Below are positions 35,690 through 49,356 of a stretch of 64,000 bases of DNA, in pieces. Made by a program: the position numbers and the translations under genes. The notes under the pieces are model-generated. The model saw nothing but the letters and a program-made list of their open reading frames with translations. It was not told the origin of the DNA and ran no database searches. Within the stretch, counting starts at the first letter, position 1. Every line of letters begins with the position of its first letter. This stretch comes from Annulohypoxylon bovei var. microspora (taxonomy: Eukaryota > Ascomycota > Sordariomycetes > Xylariales > Hypoxylaceae), in assembly GCA_022836615.1 (NCBI GenBank), contig MU405270.1, positions 159,830-223,829 on the forward strand, given 5' to 3'.

Positions 35690-35965
35690 TTATTTTTGTT
35701 AAAGTTATTGTTTTTATTAAAGGTTCCATTTCCGTTAAAGGTTTTATTTTCGTTGGAAGTTTCGTTTTTATTAAAGGTTTTGTTTTCGTTGGAAGTTTTG
35801 TTTTCGTTGGAGGTTTCGTTTTTATTAAAAGTTTCGTTTTTATTAGAAGTTTCGTTTTCGATGGAAGTTTCGTTTCCGGTGGAGGTTTTGTTTTCGATAA
35901 AAGTTTTGTTTCCGGTGGAAGTTTCGTTTTTATTAAAAGTTTTATTTTTATTAAAATTATTATCT
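35690..35965. repeat. 18-bp minisatellite in AT-rich DNA
   Basis: Around 15 units of an 18-mer such as GTTTTGTTTTCGTTGGAA, alternating TCGTTGGAAGT and TTATTAAAAGT versions. One frame is open through it (35,606-35,968, reading V-L-F-S-L-E units) only because the unit is a multiple of three. Confidence 0.85.
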
Positions 35966-38900
35966 TAATTGTCGTTATTATTATAATTATGTTTAATTTT
36001 AAGTAATTATATATTTATGGTATAATTTGTTTATTTTAAATTTAAGCTTTGTATATAAAACATTGTATAATTATTATAATTATAATAAAAAAGGTTAATA
36101 AATAAATATATTACCGATGTAAAGTAAAAGTTATAAAGGTTTAAAATATAATTAACCGTTAAAAAAAGAAAGATTTAAAGGTTTAAATATAAGATGTTAT
36201 ATTTTATATGTAATAATAATTTTTATACATTTAATATATTAAAATAATTTTAATTAAAACGGAGTGATTTTGTGGTTTTTTTATTAAATTATTTTTAAAT
36301 CTTTTTTTAGAAATCGATAACTTTAATGCATGGTTTATATTAAAGGTTTTATTAATGTATAATATTAATTTTAATGTAATTAATAACGCTTATTTTTAAT
36401 TAAAAAGGTTAATATAAAATTTTATTTTTATATGTAATTTTATGCGTTATATGTTTTATATTTAATTTAATTAATTTTTAATTTAAAGTTTTAAATTTAA
36501 AATTACGGGGTTATAAATAAGTTATATTAGTTATTATTTTTAAATTCTTTATTATTAATTATTTTTATAAATATTTATATAATTTTTAATTTTATTATTT
36601 TATTGTTTTTAAGTTTATTATATAATAATAGAATTAACAATGATAAAATAAATTTATATGAAATGGATTTGAAAAAGCTTTTTTTTAATAATTTATTTAA
36701 AAATGTTCCGCTTTATGGCCGGTATTAATTTTATTCCAACAATTTTCTTTTTATTCCGTTACCGGGTTCTTATATAAACCTTAATATTATTTATTATTAA
36801 AAGATAATTATTTATGATAAATGCATTAATAATAATCGTATGTATTATATTAAAGGTATACAAGATATTTTCATTATAAATGGGGTGATTATTAAGTTAA
36901 ACCACTTAAATAAAACGTTTTTTATATAGAATTATTAATAATTAAACTTAAATAAAATCCAGGTTTTTATTTTAATTATTCCATATTTATGGGCGATGGG
37001 TATGGAAGTTCCCATTATTTTGTTTTAAGGTAAAGTAAATGTATATTTAAAATTTATTTAATTTTATAATTAATATATATTATAAATTAAAAGGCACAAT
37101 ATATTAATTTAAACTTATATTATTAATATTATTCTTAACATAATATAACCATATTTGACCTTTAAGATAAAATTGTTAATAAAAGATTAAACTTAAGATT
37201 TATTAAGCAAATTAAGCTACTTGCTTTACTTGTTAAAGTTTAATTTTATTAAATTTTTATACATTATTTTTAATTTTAATCTTTTACATAATTAACGTAT
37301 TATGTAAATTAAATATAATATTTTATTTAAAAAACATAATGGTGATTTATTATTTATATATAATAATATGTATAAATTTAATATCATTATTTAAAATAAG
37401 AAGTTTATAACATTAATTAATTAAAAAATGGCGGGTTTTTTTAGGTTAAAGCGTATTAAGAAAGTTTATTATGCTTATAAAAGTTTAAGTAAAAAAGATT
37501 TACATTTTTATAATTTTTTTACGAAATGAATTATTAATTTAATATTTTAATATAATTTATATAAAGGTTTATAAAGTTTTTACGATTATTTAATGTATTA
37601 TGTGGTATTTTTTATTTTATTAATATTTTTATTTAATTTTTATGTGATATTAATATATATATATTAATTAAATTTTTAATTTAATCCATAATAATTCATT
37701 GTAATTTTGTTTAAATGTATTAATTATTTAATACTTTGTTTTATTTGTTTTAATAATCGAAGGTTTATTTAATAATATAAATCGATTAAAACAAAGAAAT
37801 AAAAGCCTTCGAAATTAATTACCTTAAATAATTACACGTATATAATTATGAAATTTACTTTTTTTTAATAGCCTTTTCGGTTAATTAAATTTAAAAATGT
37901 TTTTTATAATATTTTATCTTGAACTTTATATTCCATTATAACGAATGTTAATGTTAATGTATAATTTATTTAAATGAATGGCCGTAAATTACGGTATAAT
38001 GTAATGCATTTTAGAAATAATAGTAAAAAACCATTATTTAAACCGTTTAATTTAATATCCATTGTTATTTTAAATAAAACGAAAATTATTAATGGTGGTT
38101 TAATAATTAATATAATATTATCGTTTAACATATATATAAATAAATTTGGATTAAAAATAAAACCTTATATAATATATTCCATTCCGTTTATTATTTTTAA
38201 CATTTAATAGTTATTTTTTGTAATGGTTAATAGTATACTTTTTATAAAACATAAATATGTTAAGACTTTAAGTGACGAGTTGTTTATTATTTAATATATT
38301 TTATTAATTATAATAATCTTATTTAAGATTTTTGGTTTATGGTTTAAAAGGAAAATATACACCTTTTAACGTTTTTTTTTAATTAACGTAATTGTGGCTT
38401 AAAAATTAATTGTATATTACATTAAGTTTTATGGTATAATTACTTTTATTTCTTTATTTAAAATAATATTTATCAAGTGTACCTATTTTATATTTAAAAT
38501 AACAACATTATTATTTATTTATTAACCATTTTTTAAATGTTAGAATATGGTGGCGAAAATTGGATCGGTAGTTTTTATTTATTAATTTAAGATTATCACG
38601 CTTATAAACTTTAAAAAGAGTTAATGTCTTAAATAATATTTATCGTTTTTAGCTTCGAAAAACTTTCCCGTTTTTTCGCATTTTCTTTGATTTATAACTT
38701 TTCTTAAATATAATAGTAATATGCTTTAAATAAAATTAAATTAATAAAAATTATTATAAAGAATTATAATGGGTATCCCATTAAAATCTTTATCGAAATA
38801 ACCATAAACTTGTTAAAATTAAATATAAATGTCGTGTAAATTATTCTTAAACATTATATTACATTTGTTAATAATTAATATATCGATATTTTTCCATAAC

Positions 38901-41900
38901 ATGGTTTTTTTTAAAGTTATTTTACTTTTTTTAATAGCGAAGAGTTTTATTACGGAATGAATGGTTGTTTTATTAATGTAAGTTTTAATGTTATTAAAAA
39001 TTATAATAATTTAAATTCGTTTTTAAATTCCTTTAACTTTTAAAGCTTAAATTAATATTTTAATTATAACGTTTTTACTAATGCCGCCTTTATTTTTAAA
39101 ATAATATAATAATTATAAGTTATGCGTAAAAAATACATTTATAATTTCTTTTACCTTTAAGGTATTAACTTAATTAAAATAATGTAAAATTAATTTAAAA
39201 GATATAAATTATTTTTTATTTAAGCTTTCCCATTTAGTTAAGATTTTAATAACTTTTATCCATATTTCATTAAAATAATATTTAATATTTATTTTAATTA
39301 ATATATGAAAAAAATTTATAATTTAATTTTCTTATTATATATATTAATTAACGATTAAGTTTTTATTTATTTTAAATATATTTTAATCATTTTTATTTTT
39401 TATTCCATTATTAGTTAAATTAAAGTATACATTTCATGTAATATTTAATTCGTTTATAATTTATTATAATTTTATTTTATTTAATTACTTGAATTTTCTT
39501 TTTTAAATTTTAATATTTCGTTTAATAACTTTATTCATATAATTATTACGCCTAATAATTTATATTATTGTAAGATTTAAATCGTTTTTAATTCTATAAT
39601 AATAATTTAATTTTAAAATAATTAAGAAATTAAATACCTTTATTACACCTCCAGCTTTAAACGTTTAAAAAAATTAAATAACCACATTTTCGAATATTAA
39701 AATTCTTATATTATAATACTTTGTAATGGAGTTATTAATTATATTAACAAATATTATAAATTTATAAGCTTTAAGAATTTATTTCATTTTTTTAATTTTT
39801 TCATTATTAGTTTTATTATTTTTTTTATTATTAAGAAAATTATCTTTTATTCCAATTAACGCTTTTTACTTAAATAACACGTCGAAGATTTTTGTGTTTA
39901 ATATAACATTTTCCTTAAATTTTTTTAATAAATTAAAATTAAATTTAATGAATTATAAGTAATTAAAAAAGTTCTTTTTTAATTATTTTTATATGTTAAA
40001 TAACGTTCCCTTTTTTAATAATAAAAACTTTTTTTAAGAAATAAATAACCTTAATTAAATAATTATAATACATTTATAAGGTTTATTATTTTTAAAATTA
40101 AATGGATATACACTTATTAATAAAGGAGTATAAGTTTTAAATGGTTATTAAATATATTAATAAAACCGTATTTGTTTTATATTTCTTTTAAACTTAATAT
40201 ATTAATTTATCCATTTCGTTTTATTTACTTTAAAGGTTATTTTTATTAAAGATATATAATTATATAAACACATATTTTAAAAAATAAGGTTGTAATGTAG
40301 ATATTTTTTAAAAATACTTAGTTTAATACTTATTTTTTTAAAAGAAACTTTTAAATTAAATAAAGTTTTTATTTTATAATAAATAAATATAAATATTCTT
40401 AAATATTACCATTAACATTAAATGGTATAATATATGGTGTTATAATATAATTATATTTAATTATCTTATAAATAATAATATATATTATACTTAAAAATGT
40501 AATTATATACATTAATTAAAAATAACTCGCGTTTATTAAAAATGTGGTTAAATATTTTAACCATAAAATTACGAGTAATTTTATTTTTATTATTTACATT
40601 AATAAACTTTAGTAATTATATAATTGTTTAAAAATAAGCGACAAGCATTATTAGCTTTTAATATAAAAAAACCTTTAATTTGGTGGTATAATTAATGGTA
40701 TAATATATTAACGCCAAGGCTTATATTATGGTAAAAATAACGGCAAAATTATAATTATAATAAATATAAATAACGATTATTAGGTTTTAACGATTATAGT
40801 TAATTAACTTTCATTTAATATGTAATATGTTGTTTTTATTTATATATATGGATTCGATAAGTTTTTAAGGTTATTTAAAATAACATTCTTTCCATTTTTT
40901 ACTTTTTATTTAAATTTTTTAAGGTTTAAAATATTTATAACATATCGCGTTACATTAATAAGTTTAAATTATAATAGTAATGAAATTTGCTTTTTTTTTT
41001 CATTTAATAATTAATCGATTTAAGTTATTTTTTAAATTATTTAATAGTTAACAACGATTTAAAATTTAAGATTTTTTGTAAAACGTAACTTAATTAAAAT
41101 CCTCTTTAAAATATTTATTAATATAATGTAAAAACTCGGTAACATTTTAAGTATTACCTGCGGCGATTAAATTAAAATAAAATTTTTTTATTTTAATGTT
41201 ACCATGGTACCAAAGAAATCCATAAAAATGGAATGCACCCCACCCATTGGTTTCAATTGTTTTAAAGTAATGGTTAATAAGATTAAACGCTTTATTTTTT
41301 ATTTTAATTTTAATAATTTCTTTAAAAAAAGCATTTAAATGTATATAAAATTAAAGGATAATAAAGATAAGATTTTAATTAACTTCTTTATTTAAACTTT
41401 ATTTAATATTTAATAAATGTTATTTAATTTTTTATTTAATTATTTAATAATAATAAAAATTTTTAAACTTTGAATTTATTTTAATATAAATAAGCGAAAA
41501 TATATCGTTTAAATTAATGGTAAATTAAATGGTTGGTGGTTTATTTTAAATAATTAAATTTTTAATTTAATCACGCTATTTTATTTTACTTTCATTTAAT
41601 AATAGTTATTATTAATTGTATATTATAATTTTTATTAAAAATTTTCGCATTTAATTATTATTAATAAATTTATTTTATTTTAATTTATTATTGGCTTCCA
41701 AAAGTTTTTTTAAGCTTAATGAATTATATAAATTAAGTATATTATCAAAGGATACCTTCTTAACTTGCATTATATTAATTTAATTATTATTGTTTTTAAT
41801 AATGTAATTAAATATAAAAAATGGAAACATTGGGTATGTTATTACCATGGTACCGTGTTATTAAAGTTTTAAAAAAGTTTAATTAAAATAAAGAGTTAAT

Positions 41901-44900
41901 AAAATGGTAAGTCATTAAGAATTAACTTTTAAATATACGTTTTTATATTAAAATTTTATTTAATATTTTCTTATAGTTTACACGTTTAATCGTTATTCGT
42001 TGAAAATGGACCGTTAACACCGTACGGAAACAGCTTAATGAATATGGACTTGAAATAATGTGGATCTTTGAAATTCATAAATCGGTTTTTTAGAAAAACG
42101 TAAACGTATGATTTCTCGTTTATAAATTCTTTAATAATGTTTATACCTTTTTTATTATTAACTTTTTTGTTAATTTTTTATTGTTATACTTTAATTTTAA
42201 AGGATTATTAAATGAATAATATTTTTTAAGTGTTATTAAATTAATTATAACTTATATTAAAGAAATTTAATAATATAATTATTATTATTATAAGAATTTA
42301 TTAAAGCGATGAATCGAATTATTGAAACGCCTTAAATTAATCTTATTCATTAAAGGCATTATTAAAGTAAATATCGTCGTTAACATTAATAAATTCTTTA
42401 TTAACGATGTTATAATGATATTTAAATTTAACATTAATATTATGGTTAATAAATAAATTAAATACAATGTTAATTACATTTCTTTTAAAAGTAAAATTAA
42501 GTTAATTTTATTTTAAAATATAATTAACTTTTTTTATAACTTTTCTTTAAGTATTATTAATATAAGTTAAGTTAAATATAAAAGTAAGTAAAATATATTT
42601 TTTTTCGTTACTTTAATTTTATTAAAAATTATTATTTATTAATATGTGAGCATATAAATGATTGTATTTTCGAAGTTAAATTAACGTTTTTTATATAATA
42701 AATTTACATAAATTTAACCATGGTATAACATTTTATTCTTTAAGTTTATTAAGATTATATTAAATGATATAAATATCATTAATTATATCTTTTATAAAAC
42801 AAAGTAAAATCTTAATTATTAAATATACGTTATTAAAAAAAACCAATATATACCCGGAAATCTTTTAATATATAAAGCTAGCAAATTAATTACTTTCAAA
42901 ATTAAAAGTAAATTTAATAATCATGTTAAATGTAATTGAAATTAAAAAAAACCTTTTTTTAATTAAACGAAGTTATTTAATTTTAAGTGGGAAAAAATGG
43001 ACGCATGAATTCCGTATTATTATTAATCGGCAATTACATGATAACGCACCTTTTTTAATTATTTTAACATAAAAATTATAAATTTTTATAAATTTCGAAC
43101 ATTGGTTAAAGCATTTTAAATAATCGAATCGATAAATTAAATTTCTTTGATTTAAAGAAAAAGGAACCTTGAAAACATTTAAAAAACGTTGCGGAAATAA
43201 TTTTTAAAATAACATTATTATATTAATACCATAACATTATAATAAACACATATAACACCATTTTAATGGTAAATTTTTTTCGTTTTAAATTATATATTAA
43301 AAATTAAATATATAAGATACTTTATAACGATTATTAATAAAACAAAGAAAATTTTTATTAATTAAAATAACTTTTTTTATTAAAAAAGCATTATTAAAAT
43401 TATTTATAACATTATTTAAAATCTAATAAGTATTAATAATATTTATATTTTGTTTTTTAGATTTAACATAAGAAATAAAGCTGTAATTTAATGATCCATG
43501 TCGTTTTCGTTTCGCACGATAATTGGATTTATTATTTAATATTATTAAATGGTTATCGGCATTTTTACGTTTTATATTTGCTTTAATGCTTGGTTTTAAG
43601 ACTGGATCGATACGATTAATAAGTATCGCTCCAAGGAAAGGTTGAAAATAGTTAGAAATATATTTGTTAAATAATATACTTCATTAAAACGAAGTGAAAA
43701 ACTTAAATAATAAAAATATTAATTTAAAAACAATGATATTTAAAAGCTTACAAATATAATCTTATATTATCTTTTTTTATTTAAATCATTCCATCCATAT
43801 ATTAATAATTTTTTATGTTTTATTAATACATATATAACTTTATATTTTATTTAAAAACATAATATAATAATTAAATTTAAAGCATTATAATTTTTAATTA
43901 TATGTTAAGGAAAACTTTAACGAAAATGTTAACGCGATGAGTCCAAAAAATTAATTAATATAAATATAATTTTTCCGTAAAGTTACATTAGTTTAATATA
44001 CGTTCCTAAAGCATCACCGTTTAAAAAAAGCAAATAAAAAACATATATCATGATATATGGTAGTTTTATGTTTGTTTTAAATATGAAAATGGATATTAAT
44101 TCTTAATTTTTTTAAGATTTATATGATATTATTATATAAAAAAACGTTTTTAAAATAAAAGTAATCTTATTATTTTTAACCATTAATAATCATTAAAAAA
44201 TACAATTTCTTTAATATGTAATTACCCGTGATATTTATATCTTTATATTAATAAAAGTATATTTTAAGCCTTAATTAATTAATAAAAAGTTAAATATATA
44301 ATTAAAACGCCGATAATAATGTTAAATAACTAATTAATTTATTTTTAAAATATATTAAAGCATTTACCATATAACCGCCGATGTGGATTTAAGTAAATAA
44401 CATTGGTAGCTTGGTTTTAATAAAGTTTTAAGAACGTTATTTATAAATGGTAATGTTAGATTTTAATAATTATTATGATTAAAAAAATTTAAAATTTTTA
44501 TTACATTAACCATTTAAATATAAATATTTACTTCGGTAATTGTAATATTTAATTTTATTTTTTTATATTTAAAATATTTTTATTATATAATTTATGTTTA
44601 CATATATATATATTTGTTTTGCTTATTTTTATATATTTTAAAAAAAAATATTATTTATTATTATATTTTTTTTATTTTAATTATTTACCTTAATACGCGG
44701 CAATTAAACCTTAAGATAATATTTTAAATTTGGCTTTAACATTTCTTTTATATTTAATATTATTAAAGTGGAAAAATAAAAGAAATAATTTTAATTTATT
44801 AAATATGGAAATATTATAATTATTTTTATTATTATTATTAACTTTCCATTTAATTTTTCTTATTTAAATATTTTATAATATATTAATTATAATAATTTCA

Positions 44901-47900
44901 TTATTAATTTACATATTTTTAATAATAATAAGTGTTAATTTAAAAAAAGCGATATTATCCTTATATCCGGTAGTTTAAGATTATGGTTTTTTCAAACATT
45001 ATTTTATAATAATATTAATTGTTAAGAAAATTAATAAATATTAATAATAATATTATTATAATTTATGTAAAAGTAAATGAACTTAAAAATAAGTTTTATT
45101 AAAATTTAATAATATATGTAATAAATTAATAAATGTTAATTTTATTAATATTAAAAAACCCGTTATATAAAAGTAATAAATAATTTACTTATTCTTTAAT
45201 TATATTTATTTACCGCCTTAAATATAACATATTACCGTATATGGAGTTACCTTAAAACCGTTTTTTTAATATAAATTTTTTATGAAATTATAATTTTTCT
45301 TTAATTAAAACGATTAAACCTTTTTATTAAATTTCTTTAAGCGAAGATTATATGCCTTTTACATATTCGTTGTATATAATGATTTTACATTAAAAAAATA
45401 TTAATAAATGTTAAATAAAGGGAAAAATAAGTTAAAAGATAATTAATATATTTATTGTTTTAATAGATTCATTAAATAATTTAAAAACGATTTTATTATT
45501 TACGTTAATTTTAAATTAAATATACCGTTGGAACATTCCTTAATATACGTTATAATACTTAAAAAAAGTTTGCGAATAATTTTAAATATAACTTTAATAT
45601 TTAACAATTTAAGTTTTTTAAAAAAAGGTTTTTTTTATTTTAAATTATAAATACGATTAAATTAATTTAAGAAAAATAAAAATGTAATTTAAAAAGAAGG
45701 TACTTTAACCAAATTAATGTTAACGTTATAATAAGTTTAATATAATATTAATTCTTAGGTTAAAATAATTGTAAAAGGTAAAAGCGTTTTAAAATTAAAC
45801 TTAAACGTGTAATTAATTGAAAGTTTAAAAATATTACTTATAACCGTAATCGGAAATAAAAAGGAAGGTAAAATATTTATTATATTATATTATGGAAACT
45901 TAAAAAGAAAATTATTTACATTGTATATAAAGCTTTTAAATAATTAACCAAAACTTGTTTTTAATAAAATAACCAACTTCATTATTAATAATAAAGTTGA
46001 AAAAAGTGATAATAACGATGAAAATAAAAATAAAAATGCTCCATCTCCGATAAGGAAGCACAAAGTTTAATAAAAAATAAATGATATATAAGTTATCTTT
46101 TATATTTACTTTATTAATTTACTTTTTACCCATATCATGTATTAAAAAATTAATTTTAATAAGAATAAAAGTATTAATTAATTTATAAATAATAATAATA
46201 ACGATAACAACGTTTTTAATTTTAAAAGTGGTAAATGTTACGGGTAATAACATTAACTTTAATAATTAAATTCTACATTATAAATGTGTAAATTATATTA
46301 ATATATAAAGTGTGTTCCGCGATTATAACATGGGGAAATTAATTAAAAATTTTAATATAAACATATAAATTATCATTTAATTAATATAAAATAAATTAAA
46401 GTAAATATCCTTTTAAATTTAAAATCGTGTATAAAAAAAATGAATAAATAAAAATATACAAATTAATTTTTTAAATAAAACGCTTTGATGTTTTATAACA
46501 TTTTTAATAATTTTAAAAATATATATAAAAAATGTATTTAATTAAAAACTTTTTTTTTAAATTTCATTAATTAATTTATATCGAGATTATAGGGATTAGA
46601 AAGTTTAATAATCACGTTAAAGGTTTTCGAGTAAACTTAATTAAATTTAAATAAAGATATAATCATAAGTTTTTTATTAAAATTAATTATGTTATTCGTT
46701 ATGGTATTAAATGATATTAACATGCTTAAATTAAAACTTATAAATAAATAAAACGCTTCATTTATTTTAGAATTTTTATAATTATTATTATCCGCAAAGA
46801 TCATTAAATTAGGTGGGTAATTAAAAGGTTAATTAAACGGATATAATCGAATAAAGTAAATATTATTTTTAATATTTTTATTAAAAAGGAATATTTCTTT
46901 GTTATTTAATTATAAATAAAAACGTTTATTATTAATTTTAAGATCTTTAAGGGATTTAAAGTTTTTATTAAACGTATTTAACTTTGTATATTTAAAAAAA
47001 ATATTACCCTTTTTATCATCGATGGATTATTTAAATAAAAAAAGTTAAACATTCCGATTTTTTGTTTTCATAATTAACCGAATAATCGAAATTTCTAGAA
47101 ATGTTAAAGTAAAACGCGTGAAAAGGAATTAATATAAAATTCTAATAAAATCCAATAATTCTTTATTTTAAAATCGTTAAAAAATTTTCATAAAATATTA
47201 AATTATTTTATTAAAAGAATTTGTTACATACACCATAAACTTATACTTCCTTTTATTATTAAAATCAAGTTTAAACATAATAATAAAATAATATTTATCG
47301 AAGTATCGATATAAGTTAACATAAAAATAAACGATGTTAATAAAATCATTAATAACATTTATTTATGAAAGTAATTTAACGTAAAAACACATACGATTTT
47401 TAATATACCATAAATTTTAAGTTTAAAAAATAATATAAATTAATTCCATACCATTATAAAACGTCGAAATTTAATAAGTTTTAAAATAAACGAAAAAACC
47501 ATCGCCTTTTATATAATTAAAACTTTTCCAAGGCTTCGGTATAAGTTTATAAATGGGGAAATCCTAGTAATTAAAATTAAAAATAAACGAATATTTCACA
47601 TGCTTTAAATATTCGTAAACATGGAAATAATATTACTTAATAAAAAGTTAACGAAAAATTAAATTTCAAGAGATTATAATAATAGCGTTTAAATTAAATA
47701 AATTGCAACTTATCGAGAAAAATAAAATCGTATATTTTAAAACTTCCGATTAATTCACTTTATTCGAACGCGTTAATATTAACTTTATAAACCAAGTAAT
47801 AAACGTTCGCGTTCTTTTCGTATACTCATTATAACTTTCATTTTTAACTTAAATATTTTTAACGATAATATAATATATATAATAAATGATATTATAATAA

Positions 47901-48593
47901 ACGCCACCATTATCGGATGCGTAAAGAAAAAGTAATACATTTATATTAAAATATTTAAAATAATAAATATCGATTTTATTAAAAAAACTTATATCGGATA
48001 AAATCGATATAAAGGTTATGTAATCTTTAAAAGTTATAAAATAATATTAAGCATTTAAAAATTCCAAAGAAAAGAAAATAAGTAAAAAACTTTACGCACG
48101 ACTTAAATTCGATGGTAATAAATTTATACGCGGCATTATAAAAACGGTGAAAAGATTCGATAAAAAAGTCGTATTTTAATTTAACGACGCAAATTATAAC
48201 GAGTTTACGTTAATAATAAGAAAAAATAAAAATAAAATCGAATTTAAAGATAATAATTTTTACTTTCGCTTTCTTTTTATAAGCATACCAAATAAATAAA
48301 GGTTATTTTAATAATAAAAAACAAAGGAAAAAAGGAAAAAATAATACATAAAATGAATAACATTATTATTAAAATTATTACATAACCACGTAATAATTTA
48401 AGGTAAAAATTAATATTAAAACGTTGTAATTAATATTAAAACTCCGCGATTATTATTATATATAATTAAAGGGGAAGGAATAACCTTAATTAATTAAAGT
48501 TAAGGATAGTTAAGTCGTAATAATAAATCATAAATGATCATATTACAAATAATAAAAATAAATAAACATTAATTCATTATAAAATGAAAAAAT

Positions 48594-48646
48594 CTTCCGG
48601 TTAAACTCGGGATATTATGTTATTTAAACAAGTGGCTTTGCGTTTT
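48594..48646 (-). repeat. RIP-mutated copy of the array's tRNA-like element
   Basis: The stretch TTAAACTCGGGATATT is identical to the array. The following 26 positions differ from the array only by C-to-T and G-to-A changes, about eleven of them. The B-box part is no longer readable. It lies about 190 bp left of the Copia LTR. Confidence 0.7.
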
Positions 48647-48837
48647 AATTTATATAAAACTTTTTAACGTTATAAACGTTTTTTAATTTTTATTAATTTA
48701 ATATTTAAACTTTTTATATATAATAATTTATATTTTATAATTAATTTTATTTAATAATTTTTTATATTATATATTAATATTTATATATATATTATAATAA
48801 TAATTATTTATAATTATATTTTTAATTTTTATATAAT

Positions 48838-49030
48838 TAAAAAACTTTTCATATAAATAAATTAATAATTAATGTATATTATTAAAGTTATAATTAAATT
48901 ATTAAAAATAAATTAAATTTATATTCGTATAAATAAATTTTAAATGCTTTTATATTAACCGTTTTTAATAATAAAAATCTTTTTATTTTTTTATTTAATT
49001 ATTATATTTTATTTATAAATTATATGTAAT
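48838..49030 (-). repeat. Copia 3' LTR, outer part
   Basis: 193 bp of the 237-bp LTR. The remaining 44 bp lie at 54,706-54,749 beyond the Gypsy insertion. 193 + 44 equals the length of the other LTR exactly. Confidence 0.88.
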
Positions 49031-49342
49031 TATAACGGTTTTTATAAATAATGGTAAACTTGTGTTATATAAGGTTAAAAATAAAATTATTTTCATTAAT
49101 AAAAAAGAAAAAGAAAAGTAATAACCTTTTATTTTTAAAGTTATAATATTTATATTTAAAAATGTGGATTAAATTAATTAATATGGAAATTTTTTTTATA
49201 TATATTTTAATAACTTTTATAACTTATTTAAAGTTATTAATAATTTTATTATAAAGATTTACATTTATTACGTTTATAATTATAATGTAAATTCGCGTTA
49301 ATTTTTACTTTAATTAACTTTCTAAATCTTTAATTTATAATA
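49031..49342 (-). repeat. Gypsy 3' LTR
   Basis: 312 bp, aligned to 54,389-54,700 at a constant offset of 5,358. Differences are almost all C/T or G/A. Confidence 0.88.
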
Positions 49343-49343
49343 A

Positions 49344-49356
49344 TATTTTTTTTCTT
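49344..49356 (-). other. Polypurine tract of the Gypsy element
   Basis: On the minus strand GAAGAAAAAAAAA lies directly upstream of the 3' LTR, the expected priming site for plus-strand DNA synthesis. It confirms the element's direction. Confidence 0.65.

Noticed and set aside
35606..35968. 120-codon open frame with V-L-F-S-L-E repeats
   Set aside because: A product of an 18-bp minisatellite in noncoding AT-rich DNA.
37974..38207. 77-codon open frame in AT-rich DNA
   Set aside because: No recognisable family. Open frames of this size arise by chance or as RIP relics.
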